A stretch of DNA of 64,000 nucleotides from Chloroflexota bacterium (GCA_023389575.1 JAEWEG010000010.1:1-64000), one strand, 5' to 3'; numbered from the stretch's first letter, positions 1 to 8,223 are shown. The notes: generated from the sequence alone by a model not told the origin. Made by a program: numbers and translations.

Positions 1-1
1 A

Positions 2-529
2 ACGCGGCTGGTCCATTACAACATCGCCAACGCCGGTCGATTCCTGACGGGGAAGGACTACAGGGCGATCCTGGACGTTGCGCCGAACCTGGCGGGCAGC
101 AAGCACACCGGAGGCAACGTGGCGTCGTTGATCGAAATCGTGGACGCCACGCCAGGGCTCGACCACTTCGTGGTGGACACGCAAATCGTGCCGGGTGCGA
201 TGTTCGGGGCGAAGGGGTTCTACAGCTTCATCGCCAACCTCTCGCCGGAGCTGGCCCTGCGGCTGTGGACGCTTGCAAGCACCGGCCAGTGGGATGAGGC
301 GGCGCGATTGCGGGAGCGGCTCGACCGGCTGTTCCGGGCCTGGCGATCGGGACGGGACGGCATCACGGCGTCTCCCGCGCTGGGCAAGATCGCGACGGCG
401 GCCGGCGTGTTTCCGGAGATGCCGCTGTCGGTGCGGGCACCGTACCTGGCGGGTGAGGCGACGGACGTCCAAACGCTGCGAGGACTGGTCGTCTCGGAGT
501 TTCCGGAATTGCGTAGCCAGGGTGGTTGA
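2..529 (+). CDS. DapA-family aldolase/lyase, C-terminal part (5' end outside window)
   Basis: The reading frame is open from the first bases, so the start lies upstream; 175 residues are visible. The segment GSKHTGGN carries the lysine expected to form the Schiff base with a 2-keto acid substrate in the dihydrodipicolinate synthase / N-acetylneuraminate lyase family (DapA uses KEATG at this point). The following LIEIVDATPG and GAKGFYSFIAN stretches fit the late strands of the TIM barrel and the usual glycine-rich loop. It is followed within 70 bases by a Gfo/Idh/MocA dehydrogenase and an enolase-superfamily gene, a context typical of 2-keto-3-deoxy-sugar acid breakdown. It is therefore more likely a sugar-acid aldolase than the biosynthetic DapA, which is present separately at 5.8 kb. 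The exact substrate cannot be told. Confidence 0.85.
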   Translation, partial: TRLVHYNIANAGRFLTGKDYRAILDVAPNLAGSKHTGGNVASLIEIVDATPGLDHFVVDTQIVPGAMFGAKGFYSFIANLSPELALRLWTLASTGQWDEAARLRERLDRLFRAWRSGRDGITASPALGKIATAAGVFPEMPLSVRAPYLAGEATDVQTLRGLVVSEFPELRSQGG

Positions 530-593
530 CAGCTCGCTCTGAACATAACCATTGTGCGGTGCGTTCGAGCGAGGAATGGAGGCATCGGTGGGC

Positions 594-1652
594 ATGAGCG
601 AGTATCGAGTAGGAGTCATTGGCCTGAGCTGGATCACATCGGAGCCGCCACGGCCGGGCAGCAGCCCTGTCCTCGGAAACGCGATGCCACAGAGCCACCT
701 CGCGGCGCTGGCGGCGATACCGGGCGTAACGGTGGTGGCGGGTTGCGACATCATGCCAGAGGCCCGCGGGAGGTTCCTGGAGAACTGGCGCGGCACGTGG
801 CCCGGCGCGAACGCCTACACCGACTACCGGGAAATGCTGGCCGCCAATGAGTTCGACGTGGTGTGCGTGGCCACGCCCGACCACCTGCATGGCGACATCG
901 TGCGCGACGTTGCCGCCAGCGGGGTGAGGGGCATCTTCTGCGAGAAGCCGATCTCGACCGGCCTGGCCGACGCCGACGCGATGATCGAGGCGATCGAGCG
1001 GCATGGGGTGGTGGTGAACGTCAACAACACCCGGCGCTGGGGTCAGCACTACGTGGCGGCGCGGGAAGCGATCCGCGCGGGCCAGATTGGCGCGCTCACC
1101 CAGGTGACGATCCACTTCGGCGGGGAGCGGGCGATGCTGTGGCGGAACCACGCGCATTTCCTGGACCTCTGCTCGTACTTCGCGGAAGGCGATCCCTCCT
1201 GGGTGATGGCCGAGCTGGAGCCGGGATTCGAGGACTATGGGACGCGGTACAAGGGTGACGGCGGGCGAACGCCGGAACTGGAACCGGGCGTCAACGCCTA
1301 CATCGCCTACGGGAACGGGGTGCGGGCGTTCCTTGGCGGCATGAAGTCGTCCACCCAGCAGGTGAACGTTGACCTGCTGGGCTCGGAAGGCCGAATTCAC
1401 CTCGGCGACCAGGGCGGTGAGATTGTGAAGCAGACCCCGAGCGGCTTGAGCACGACCCCGATCCGGGCGGCGGGAACGCTCGGCGGCATCCAGGCCGCGA
1501 TCCTTGACCTGCTCACGGCGATCGAGACCTGGCGCGAGGTGCAGAGCCCGCCGCGTGAGGCCCGGAAGACCGTGGCCCTGATCGAAGCGATCCTGGCCTC
1601 GCAGGCGAGCGGAAACACGCGGGTGGCGGTGAACAACGGGGCGGTGTCATAG
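594..1652 (+). CDS. Gfo/Idh/MocA family NAD(P)-dependent oxidoreductase
   Basis: A 352-residue protein with the family's N-terminal Rossmann fold (YRVGVIGLSW near residue 4, acidic residue after strand 2 in AGCDIMPEA) and the catalytic-lysine signature CEKPIS near residue 115. The C-terminal half is the usual alpha/beta substrate domain. These enzymes oxidise or reduce sugars, inositols or their derivatives at a hydroxyl carbon. The ATG at 594 is chosen because GGAGG lies at 578-582; a GTG at 588 in the same frame is equally possible. The gene sits between the aldolase and the enolase-superfamily enzyme with short gaps (64 and 21 bases), which suggests one operon. Substrate unknown. Confidence 0.9.
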   Translation: MSEYRVGVIGLSWITSEPPRPGSSPVLGNAMPQSHLAALAAIPGVTVVAGCDIMPEARGRFLENWRGTWPGANAYTDYREMLAANEFDVVCVATPDHLHGDIVRDVAASGVRGIFCEKPISTGLADADAMIEAIERHGVVVNVNNTRRWGQHYVAAREAIRAGQIGALTQVTIHFGGERAMLWRNHAHFLDLCSYFAEGDPSWVMAELEPGFEDYGTRYKGDGGRTPELEPGVNAYIAYGNGVRAFLGGMKSSTQQVNVDLLGSEGRIHLGDQGGEIVKQTPSGLSTTPIRAAGTLGGIQAAILDLLTAIETWREVQSPPREARKTVALIEAILASQASGNTRVAVNNGAVS

Positions 1653-1673
1653 CGATCGGGTAAGGGAGCGTCC

Positions 1674-2894
1674 ATGAAGATCACTGATGTTCGCACCGTG
1701 TTGCTGACCGGGCCGATCAGCAACGACCCGTCGATGGTGAAGGCACTCCCGCGCCGGAGCGCGGCGTTCGTCGAGATCGAGACCGATGAGGGGATCGCCG
1801 GACTGGGCGAGACCTACCTTGGGTACCACCTGCCGCGCGTGGTGCCGACCATCGTCGAGTTCTTCTCCCCGATCCTGCTCCACGCCGATGACCCCCTGGA
1901 CGTTCACACGCTACGCCGGCGGATGATTGATTGCGGCATCTACTGGGGGAGGGTCGGGATCGGACCGGCGGTGATCTGCGCGATCGAGGCGGCGCTGTGG
2001 GACCTGAAGGGGAAAGTCCTCGGGGTTCCAGTGCATGAGTTGCTTGGCGGCAGGCGGCACGATCGGCTGCCGGCCTACGCGACCGGTGGGGCGAGCAACT
2101 GGCCGCTGGACCGCCTGCTGGAAAAAGTCGACTTCTACCTTGGTCTGGGATTCACGGGGTTCAAGGTTGGCGCCGGGTTCTTCGATGACGTCGCCGGGAA
2201 ATCGGGGCGCTATCACCATCCGGCCGAGATCGTGGCGTTCGAGGTGGCGAAGGTCGAGGCGCTACGGAACCACGTAGGGCCGGACGTGAACATCATGCTG
2301 GATGGGCACATGGGGTTCCGGCAAGGGCCAGACCAGTGGCCGCTATCCACCGCGCAGGCCCTGCTGAAGGCGCTGGAACCGTTCGACCTGTTCTTCTTCG
2401 AGGAGCCGCTGCCATATACCAACGCGGCGGCCTACGCCGAGTTGCGGGCATCGACCAGCGTGCGCGTGGCCGGGGGTGAATCGCTCACCACGTTCGAGGA
2501 GTTCGTGCCATTCGCCGAGGTGGACGCCTTCGACGTGGCGCAGCCGGACGCGGCCTGGTTGAGCATGACGGACTTTGTCGAGGTGGGGCGGTTGTTCGGA
2601 CATCGCCACCGGCAGGTCTCCAGCCACGCCTGGGGATCGGGCGGGGCGGTGATGCAGAACATCCACGCGGCGTTCGCGACGCCAAACACGGTGATCCTGG
2701 AACTGCCACCGGCGGCCGGACCGTTGCACACGGAAATCTGGGGCGATTCGCTGCGGATGGTCGATGGGATGGTACTGGCGCCAACCGCGCCCGGGCTTGG
2801 CATCTGGCTATCCGATGACGTGAAACAGCGGTTCCCGTACGTGCCGGGCGTGGAGGAATTCGTGAGCGTTCCGGGCAAGCATATGAAGCGGTAG
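1674..2894 (+). CDS. Mandelate racemase / muconate lactonizing enzyme family (enolase superfamily)
   Basis: A 406-residue protein with the two-domain enolase-superfamily architecture: an N-terminal capping domain (KITDVRTVLLTG) and a TIM barrel. Metal ligands appear in the expected order: Asp in IMLDGHMG, Glu in FFEEPLP and Glu in AGGESL. The late motif VSSHAWGSGG supplies a His that acts as general base in the mandelate racemase subgroup, and FKVGAG holds the second-strand lysine. Such proteins are commonly sugar-acid dehydratases, which fits the aldolase and dehydrogenase upstream: dehydration to a 2-keto-3-deoxy acid followed by aldol cleavage. GGGAG lies just before the ATG. Which sugar acid is used cannot be read from sequence. 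Confidence 0.9.
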   Translation: MKITDVRTVLLTGPISNDPSMVKALPRRSAAFVEIETDEGIAGLGETYLGYHLPRVVPTIVEFFSPILLHADDPLDVHTLRRRMIDCGIYWGRVGIGPAVICAIEAALWDLKGKVLGVPVHELLGGRRHDRLPAYATGGASNWPLDRLLEKVDFYLGLGFTGFKVGAGFFDDVAGKSGRYHHPAEIVAFEVAKVEALRNHVGPDVNIMLDGHMGFRQGPDQWPLSTAQALLKALEPFDLFFFEEPLPYTNAAAYAELRASTSVRVAGGESLTTFEEFVPFAEVDAFDVAQPDAAWLSMTDFVEVGRLFGHRHRQVSSHAWGSGGAVMQNIHAAFATPNTVILELPPAAGPLHTEIWGDSLRMVDGMVLAPTAPGLGIWLSDDVKQRFPYVPGVEEFVSVPGKHMKR

Positions 2895-3037
2895 GAGATC
2901 TGGAATCCGTGCTGGTGGCGGGCGTGCTGCTTGAATGCTGGGGTACGATTAGGGCAGAGCAGGACAATCGATACCCGGGCGGAAACTCTGCTCAAGCATC
3001 AATTCCCCTTTTCCCGGGCCACACTCAGGAGGGTCCC

Positions 3038-3247
3038 ATGACTGACCGTGACGTGCAACGCGAACTCGAGGCCAACGAAGAGCGCGCCAACCGGCGCGAC
3101 CGAGACGACAACGGCGGCATTATCGACGCGGCCGAGGACCTTATCAGCCCGGTCGTTGACACGATCCGGCGCGGTGACGAAGCCGACGACATCGAGACCG
3201 TCGAGGATCGAGTTCGGGAGAACGACGCCGAGCAGCGCCCGGACTAG
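3038..3247 (+). CDS. Small charged hypothetical protein
   Basis: A 69-residue very hydrophilic, acidic protein (many Asp, Glu and Arg, no hydrophobic segment except a short LISPVVDTI stretch). The ATG is preceded by AGGAGGG at a good distance, which is why this start is preferred over an upstream in-frame codon. The gene is closed by a strong hairpin terminator 25 bases downstream. Composition suggests a disordered or helical soluble protein of the kind often seen as stress-associated small proteins, but I recognise no family. A second acidic, disordered protein at 50.3 kb resembles it in style only. Confidence 0.65.
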   Translation: MTDRDVQRELEANEERANRRDRDDNGGIIDAAEDLISPVVDTIRRGDEADDIETVEDRVRENDAEQRPD

Positions 3248-3272
3248 CAAGGTTCGGCAATCCCATCAGCGG

Positions 3273-3314
3273 CATGGAAACGGCGCGCCGGTTGCCCAGC
3301 GCGCCGTTTCCATG
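3273..3314. terminator. Bidirectional hairpin terminator
   Basis: Perfect 15-bp arms (3273-3287 and 3300-3314, CATGGAAACGGCGCG and its complement) with a 12-base loop, placed between the convergent small gene ending at 3247 and the DinB gene ending at 3327. Confidence 0.8.
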
Positions 3315-3326
3315 TTCGGAGATTTG

Positions 3327-3833
3327 TCAGGAGAGGCGGAACGGAGCCTGCCGACCGATGTTTCCGACAAAGTCAGGTAGGGCGGTGTGGTCCAGCATCT
3401 GGCGGATGGCCTGCCCTTCGCCGATGTGGAACCAGTAGTGAGCGGTGACCCGGAGGATGAGTGTTCCGTTCGAGTCACCGGGTGGAGGCCCGCCGAGCGA
3501 TGGCGGGGCGAGCAGGTCGTCGTCGCTCATGGCTTCCAGCACGGGTACGGTGGCGGCGGTGATCGCTTTCCAGGCGGCCCACATCTCGGACAGCGGTGGA
3601 GTGCTGGCAGGTTTACCGTAGCCGCAGAGGTCGTTGATGCCGGGTACGACGAGGTCGAGCCCCTGACGCTGGAGGAAGTAACGCTGTTCCTGATCCGCCA
3701 GGTGTCCGACGATCCAGCTGAGGCAGTTCATCTGGCCGAGGCGGCGGGTGGCGTCGTTGTCGCTGACGCCTTCCATCGAGCGTACGAGTTCGGAGCGAGC
3801 GAATGCCAGTTGGTCGACGATGAGATGGGGCAT
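3327..3833 (-). CDS. DinB family protein
   Basis: A 168-residue all-helical protein of the DinB/YfiT four-helix-bundle superfamily. Features that show it are the N-terminal helix (QLAFARSELVRSMEGVSD), the WIVGHLADQEQRYF helix with a metal-ligand His, and the C-terminal RVTAHYWFHIGEG segment with the last His of the expected triad. Members are metal-binding thiol-dependent transferases or of unknown function; this one probably acts in the cytoplasm. The ATG at 3833 is preferred over one at 3851 because GAGAGAGA precedes it. Stand-alone gene facing the small acidic protein gene across a shared terminator. Confidence 0.85.
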   Translation of the reverse strand: MPHLIVDQLAFARSELVRSMEGVSDNDATRRLGQMNCLSWIVGHLADQEQRYFLQRQGLDLVVPGINDLCGYGKPASTPPLSEMWAAWKAITAATVPVLEAMSDDDLLAPPSLGGPPPGDSNGTLILRVTAHYWFHIGEGQAIRQMLDHTALPDFVGNIGRQAPFRLS

Positions 3834-3914
3834 GTGTCTCTCTCGTGGCAAGGCGAAGGCTGACGAAGATAGAACGCATGGAAACGATTCGAGTGAGACG
3901 GAGTGGCTTCCGGA

Positions 3915-4394
3915 TCACGGCACGATGTGGGTGATCTCGCCGCCGAGGTCGTCCTTGAGCCGGTTGGCGAGAAGGCTGCGGTGACAGGCGGCGGGATTGC
4001 CTTCGACGCAGAAGAGCAGGACCGACTCCGGGTTGCCGAGTGATTCGACGAAGGCCGCCGAATCGAAATGGTCGAGGACATCGAGTTGGTAGGTGTCACG
4101 GAGGGCAGGGGAGAGGTGGTCGCGGTCGTGCCGAGCGATGTGGGCCTTGCGGTCGACCTCGTCCTGAGCGCGAATGGCGGACTCCGGCGGAGCGAGATCG
4201 AGCCGGTGAACGTAGGGGATGCCGAGATCTTCGAGCAGCGCCTGGAGGCGCTGGCTGTTGGCGAAGGCGTACTGGTGGCCTCGCACGCCGCGCCGCCGCC
4301 GGGTGTCTACGAAGATGGCCGGTTTCGCCTGCTCCAGCGCGGCGCGGAAAGTATCGTCGGTATATCCGTAAACCCCTAAAGTGAGAATCCGCAT
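3915..4394 (-). CDS. DUF488 family protein
   Basis: About 159 residues from MRILTLGVYGY. The family hallmark is the C-terminal LLFCVEGNPAACHRSLLA, with a conserved Cys-His pair, and an N-terminal FVDTRRRRG segment. DUF488 proteins have no firmly established biochemical role; some are linked to nucleic-acid or stress functions. In-frame upstream starts at 4412 and 4457 would add 6 or 21 residues, but the fold begins at the chosen Met. It reads in the same direction as the HepT/MntA genes upstream (4.5-5.1 kb), although a promoter of its own cannot be excluded. Confidence 0.85.
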   Translation of the reverse strand: MRILTLGVYGYTDDTFRAALEQAKPAIFVDTRRRRGVRGHQYAFANSQRLQALLEDLGIPYVHRLDLAPPESAIRAQDEVDRKAHIARHDRDHLSPALRDTYQLDVLDHFDSAAFVESLGNPESVLLFCVEGNPAACHRSLLANRLKDDLGGEITHIVP

Positions 4395-4472
4395 TCGACC
4401 CGTCCGTTGCATTGCTCTATAGCTATGGATCACGACGTCACCGCACGCCAGAGGCATTTCGAGAGAGTCTGC

Positions 4473-4829
4473 CTATGGTGTCTCGAGACTCTCCTGACCA
4501 ACCAGAGTCTCGAGGGTTTCGATGAGTCGTGGGAGTTCGTCGACCACGGCCAGCCATACCAACTGGTCGTCAACCTGGTCATAGAGGTGTGCCAGGACGT
4601 TTCGCTGGGCTATCCACTCATGAATCTTGGGGAATTGTCCATCGATTTCCGGTTGGTTCTGGCGTACCCGGCGCAAAGCCTCGCCGATGATCTCCAGGCG
4701 TCGTTCCACCGCAGACCGGAGCCATTCATCGGATGCGTACGTTTCTGGGCCTACCCCTTTCGTGCGCGTTTGGATGAGGCGAGCGGAATGGAGTGCATCA
4801 CGCAGCCACTGTCTTGACGTCTCGCTCAT
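4473..4829 (-). CDS. hepT: HepT-like toxin (HEPN ribonuclease, DUF86)
   Basis: A 118-residue all-alpha protein. Near residues 76-83 it has RNVLAHLY, an exact RX4HXY motif that forms the ribonuclease site of HepT toxins and carries the tyrosine that MntA AMPylates. The helices before it (RRLEIIGEALRRVRQ) match the family. It starts inside the end of the upstream MntA gene (overlap 32 bases), the standard coupled arrangement. Known family role: RNA cleavage that stops growth unless neutralised by polyadenylylation by MntA. The motif is intact, so the toxin is probably functional. Confidence 0.88.
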   Translation of the reverse strand: MSETSRQWLRDALHSARLIQTRTKGVGPETYASDEWLRSAVERRLEIIGEALRRVRQNQPEIDGQFPKIHEWIAQRNVLAHLYDQVDDQLVWLAVVDELPRLIETLETLVGQESLETP

Positions 4830-5124
4830 AGATCGTCTGCGATGTCCGTTCTACTTCCCGCCGAAACGCGGAACTGGTTCGAGCATGAAGTGTGACGACA
4901 TCCACCTCGCGACCGAACAGCTTTTCAAGCGCGACGATAAGCCCGAGATAACGACCCGCGGTACCGGGCTCGTAGCCGCCGAGGTCGACCACGAAGTCGA
5001 GGTCGCTGGTGGCGGGGTCGAAGATGCCCTTGGCCGCCGAGCCGAAGACGGCGAGGCGCTGTACGCCGTACTCGCGGCAGAGGTCTTCGATTGCCTGGCG
5101 GTTGTCCTCGATCAGGTCGATCAT
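4798..5124 (-). CDS. mntA: MntA-like antitoxin, minimal nucleotidyltransferase
   Basis: A 108-residue protein with the minimal nucleotidyltransferase core: the GSAAKG loop near residue 28, the two metal-binding aspartates in DLDFVV, and a third acidic strand REVDVVTL. In the known HepT/MntA system this enzyme transfers AMP to the toxin's active-site tyrosine. The ATG at 5124 follows AAAGGAG at a 9-base distance; longer in-frame extensions run into the T-box promoter region and look non-coding. First gene of the toxin-antitoxin pair, read away from the dapAB leader. Confidence 0.88.
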   Translation of the reverse strand: MIDLIEDNRQAIEDLCREYGVQRLAVFGSAAKGIFDPATSDLDFVVDLGGYEPGTAGRYLGLIVALEKLFGREVDVVTLHARTSSAFRREVERTSQTIYERDVKTVAA

Positions 5125-5160
5125 CCGGCTGCTCCTTTTCAACATCTTAGCGCAAAGGTG

Positions 5161-5189
5161 TTGACAGCGCGTTTGGCGGTGGGTATGGT
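5161..5189 (+). promoter_or_regulatory. Sigma-70 type promoter of the dapAB T-box leader
   Basis: TTGACA at 5161-5166 and TATGGT at 5184-5189 with a 17-base spacer, just upstream of the T-box stem I. The predicted transcription start is near 5196. It lies back to back with the MntA gene. Confidence 0.75.
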
Positions 5190-5196
5190 GCTCTGG

Positions 5197-5548
5197 ACAA
5201 CCGAAGAGCAGATTGCGACGACAGGGACGAGTACCTGGCAGGAGCGATACAGAGAACCGCGTGTGCTGTGATGCGGGATCAGGATCGCCAGGGAAAAAGA
5301 CTCTCGAGCAGCGCCCCAAACGGCCAGTTGGCCAAGTAGGCGGCGACGGGGCCCGGAGAACCGGGCAACAGGCTCCCGTTACAGGGCCGGTGCATCGCGA
5401 CGATGCCGGGTGAATACCACGTCTCCCGGATCAATCACATCGCCGCCGTGCTACGAGGTCGCCGACCGCAAGGTCGCGGCAAACAGGGGTGGTACCACGG
5501 GCCCAACACCGCTCGTCCCCAGTCAGGAGGGGGATGGCGGTGTTCTTG
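5197..5548 (+). promoter_or_regulatory. T-box riboswitch (lysine specifier AAG) with terminator, upstream of dapA
   Basis: Canonical T-box elements appear in order. Stem I has GACGAGTACCTGG pairing back with GCCAGG. A specifier loop GAAA-AAG-A (5293-5300) puts codon AAG (Lys) at 5297-5299. The T-box core GGGTGGTACCACG (5487-5499) includes the bulge TGGT that would pair with an ACCA tRNA end. The terminator has arms 5505-5512 and 5537-5544 plus C/G runs, including the conserved CTCGTCCC. Uncharged tRNA-Lys is expected to stabilise the antiterminator and turn on dapA-dapB. The run of T after the terminator is weak. A further 9-bp hairpin (5581-5602) follows. The rest of 5549-5822 shows no gene. 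Confidence 0.88.
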
Positions 5549-5822
5549 CGTTAAGTGGCCGTCCCCGATCTGACGCCAGGCCGGGTTCCGTGGGGAATCC
5601 GGGCAGCGTGTTTGCCGTTCGGAGGCCAGCACCGATGTCGTACCAGTCACCGTTCCACCGGGTCCCCAATCCATCCAGCGCGCTCCAGCTCTCCGCCAAA
5701 CGGGTCGAGAAGCCTCGCGCCTGAGAGCGGCACCTGCCCCTCCCAGGCTTGCGGTTTCGTTTCACGATCCCGATTTCCCCATTTGGCAAGCGCCGGTACA
5801 TCCCGGCATGGAGCGCATTGAC

Positions 5823-6806
5823 ATGACCACCACCTCGACCATTTCCACCGCCCTCGACATTTCCGGAACCTGGACCGCCCTCATCACCCCGTTCCGCGAT
5901 GGCCAGCTCGACGAGACGGCCCTGCGCGCGCTGGTCGACCACAACATCGCGGGGGGCGTCAGCGGTCTCGTGGCCTGCGGCACCACCGCCGAGACGCCGA
6001 CCCTGACCCCAGCCGAGCATGACCGCGTGATCGAGATCGTCATCAGCCAGGCTAACGGCCGCGTGCCGGTGATGGTTGGGACCGGTGGCAACGACACCGC
6101 CACCACCCTGGAGCGCACCCGCCACGCGCAGGCGGCTGGCGCGGCCGCCGCGCTAATCGTGATGCCGTACTACAACCGCCCGACTCAGGAGGGGCTGTAC
6201 CAGCACATCCTCCACATCGCTTCCAACTGCCCCGAGTTGCCGATCGTGCTCTACAACGTACCCGGCCGCACCGGGAGCGACATCCAGGCGGCGACCGTCG
6301 CCCGGCTGGCGCTGATCCCCAACGTGATCGGGATCAAGGAGGCGACCGGCAATGTGGACCGCGCCAGCGAGATCATCCGGCTGACCGGGCCGGACTTCGC
6401 GGTGCTTTCCGGCGACGATTCGCTGACCTTGCCGATCATGAGCGTCGGTGGCCGGGGCGTGATCTCCGTGGCCAGCAACATCGTTCCCCGCGCGATGAGC
6501 AGCCTCACCACCGCCGCCCTGGCGGGCGATTTCCTCCGGGCACGCACCATTCACCACGAGGTGCTGGAACTGTGCGGGGCGCTGTTCGTGGAAACCAACC
6601 CTGTGCCGGTGAAGGCCGCCGCCGAACTGCTAGGGCTTGGCACCTCGGAGGTGCGCTTGCCGATGGTTCCGTTGATGCCGGAATCCCGCGAGCGCCTGTT
6701 CCGCGCCCTGCTCAATTGCCCCTACACGGCGGAGTCGCTACGGATCGGTGAGGAGACGGCGTTCGGGATCGCCGCCGAGCGCACCGGAATCGAGGCGGCG
6801 GCATGA
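5823..6806 (+). CDS. dapA: 4-hydroxy-tetrahydrodipicolinate synthase
   Basis: A 327-residue TIM-barrel lyase that condenses pyruvate with aspartate semialdehyde in the first committed step of lysine and diaminopimelate synthesis. Diagnostic motifs are GVSGLVACGTTAETPTL (substrate-binding TT pair), the proton-relay tyrosine in MPYYNRPTQEGLYQH, PIVLYNVPGRTG, and the Schiff-base lysine in GIKEATGN. GDD and GGRGVISVASN follow as usual. The ATG at 5823 is preferred over the one at 5808 because GGAG sits 9 bases before it. The last four bases overlap dapB (ATGA), so the pair is translationally coupled and controlled by the lysine T-box leader. Confidence 0.95.
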   Translation: MTTTSTISTALDISGTWTALITPFRDGQLDETALRALVDHNIAGGVSGLVACGTTAETPTLTPAEHDRVIEIVISQANGRVPVMVGTGGNDTATTLERTRHAQAAGAAAALIVMPYYNRPTQEGLYQHILHIASNCPELPIVLYNVPGRTGSDIQAATVARLALIPNVIGIKEATGNVDRASEIIRLTGPDFAVLSGDDSLTLPIMSVGGRGVISVASNIVPRAMSSLTTAALAGDFLRARTIHHEVLELCGALFVETNPVPVKAAAELLGLGTSEVRLPMVPLMPESRERLFRALLNCPYTAESLRIGEETAFGIAAERTGIEAAA

Positions 6807-7534
6807 CGGGCGGCGCGCCGCTGAGGATCGGCCTGGTTGGCCTGACGGGGAGGATGGGCCGGGAGATCTCCGCGCTGGCGGAGGGCGATCCCGGGCTCGT
6901 GATCGCCGGTGGGGTTGGCAGCAAGACGGTCGCGGACCTTCCAGCGGTCGCGGCGGCCAGCGATGTGCTCGTCGACTTCTCCACCCCGGATGCGACTGTG
7001 GCGGTGATCGACGCCGGCGGTCGCGCAGGCGTCCCGCTGGTCCTGGGCACGACCGGCCTGACCGGCGAGCAGGTTGGCCAGGTGCGGGCGCTTTCGGAGC
7101 GTGTGCCGGTGTGGTACGCCCGAAACATGAGCACGGGCGTGTCGCTGCTGCAACGAGTGCTTCCCGAGGTGGCCCGGGCGCTGGGAGAATACGACATCGA
7201 GGTGATCGAGGCGCATCATCGCCACAAGGTCGACGCCCCATCTGGCACCGCGCTGATGCTGGCCGAGGCGATCCTGGCCGGCCTGGCCGATCCGGAAGCG
7301 CATCCAGCCGTGTATGGACGGGAGGGTTACAGCCCTCGCCAGCCGGACGAAATCGGGTTCCATTCCATACGCGGCGGTGGCAACCCCGGCGAGCATACGC
7401 TGGTGTTCGCCAGCGACGAGGAGGAGATCCGGATCAGTCACCGGGCGTTCAGCCGCCAGGCGTTCGCGGCGGGCGCGATCCGCGCGGCGCGGGCCATTCA
7501 CGGGCGGCCGCCGGGGTGGTACGGCCCGGAGTAA
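6803..7534 (+). CDS. dapB: 4-hydroxy-tetrahydrodipicolinate reductase
   Basis: A 243-residue NAD(P)H-dependent reductase, the step after DapA in the DAP pathway. The N-terminal GLVGLTGRMG is the dinucleotide-binding loop. VLVDFSTPDAT and LGTTGLT form the cofactor and hinge region. The catalytic segment EVIEAHHRHKVDAPSGTA contains the family's His and Lys residues, and the C-terminal HTLVFASDEEEIRISHRA strand is typical. It is slightly shorter than the usual ~265 residues, as in many GC-rich bacteria. Second gene of the T-box-controlled operon. Confidence 0.95.
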   Translation: MTGGAPLRIGLVGLTGRMGREISALAEGDPGLVIAGGVGSKTVADLPAVAAASDVLVDFSTPDATVAVIDAGGRAGVPLVLGTTGLTGEQVGQVRALSERVPVWYARNMSTGVSLLQRVLPEVARALGEYDIEVIEAHHRHKVDAPSGTALMLAEAILAGLADPEAHPAVYGREGYSPRQPDEIGFHSIRGGGNPGEHTLVFASDEEEIRISHRAFSRQAFAAGAIRAARAIHGRPPGWYGPE

Positions 7535-7546
7535 CTGGCCCGCGCG

Positions 7547-7837
7547 CTAAACCTCGCCGCGGCGAGGGTTCCTTATCCTGAGGATGGTCACGACGTTGCC
7601 CGAGCGCCGGTAGACAATCGTATGGTGAGGCAATATCCATTCACGAGTTCCCGTTCGGCTTGTCAAGGACGGTCGCCCGATTTCCGGATACTGCTGGATT
7701 CTGCGAAAGGCGGCTTCAAGGATTTCCCGATACGCGTCCCGTTGTCCCGTTCCCCAGGTTTTCTCGGTATACGCGAGTATCAGGCGAAAATCACGGTCTG
7801 CCCTTGCCGATACCCTGATCTCAATACTTGAGGTCAT
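7547..7837 (-). CDS. parE: ParE/RelE-superfamily toxin
   Basis: A 96-residue protein with the ParE fold: an N-terminal strand and helices (ADRDFRLILAYTEKTWG, RDAYREILEAAFRRI) followed by C-terminal strands ending TREWILPHHTIVYRR and VVTILRIRNPRR. Known ParE proteins poison DNA gyrase; RelE relatives cut mRNA, and sequence alone does not separate the two firmly. It overlaps the end of the upstream parD gene by 17 bases. The reading frame is intact, unlike the toxin at 17 kb. It is convergent with dapB, with only 12 bases between the stops. Confidence 0.85.
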   Translation of the reverse strand: MTSSIEIRVSARADRDFRLILAYTEKTWGTGQRDAYREILEAAFRRIQQYPEIGRPSLTSRTGTREWILPHHTIVYRRSGNVVTILRIRNPRRGEV

Positions 7838-8114
7838 CAGGTATGTCTTCGCCGTTCAGCGCGGCCTCGTGTGCTTCCTTCACAATGCGGTCAAAATACG
7901 CGCCGATATCGTCAATCACCAAGTACTCGCCACGTTCGACCTGATCGAGCGCCTCAATCAATCCTTCGTCCTCGCGCCAATCAATAACCGGCGCGAGCAT
8001 CTGCGAGACGGCCTGGACGAGAACGTCCTCCTCGCTCTCGAAATTGCCTTCGGAAACTTGCTCGTCGATCAGGGCCTTGATGTGACCGGGTATCGATATC
8101 GTAATGTCCACCAT
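7821..8114 (-). CDS. parD: ParD-like antitoxin
   Basis: A 97-residue protein with an N-terminal ribbon-helix-helix segment (DITISIPGHIKALIDEQVSEGNF, then SEEDVLVQAV) that would bind its own promoter. An acidic C-terminal tail would wrap the toxin. AAAGGT precedes the ATG. The pair is more divergent from the 16.7 and 23.2 kb cassettes than those two are from each other: it lacks their shared leader and their MASIT N-terminus. Confidence 0.85.
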   Translation of the reverse strand: MVDITISIPGHIKALIDEQVSEGNFESEEDVLVQAVSQMLAPVIDWREDEGLIEALDQVERGEYLVIDDIGAYFDRIVKEAHEAALNGEDIPDDLKY

Positions 8115-8223
8115 CGCCGCGTTGACCTTTCACTCCCTCGGTTGGGATTGCAGTCTCCATGATATGACGCAATCGTCGGGCCCACCATTTGGCATGGCGG
8201 CCACGCGGGAGTGGGTGGTTCGG

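Noticed and set aside
5200..5560. Lysine riboswitch (L box) upstream of dapA
   Set aside because: No L-box core was found. The specifier loop AAG, GGGTGGTACCACG core and terminator instead fit a T-box.
5410..5724. Open frame of about 100 codons inside the dapA leader
   Set aside because: It coincides with the T-box core and terminator, whose RNA elements explain the sequence, and its product has no protein-like pattern.
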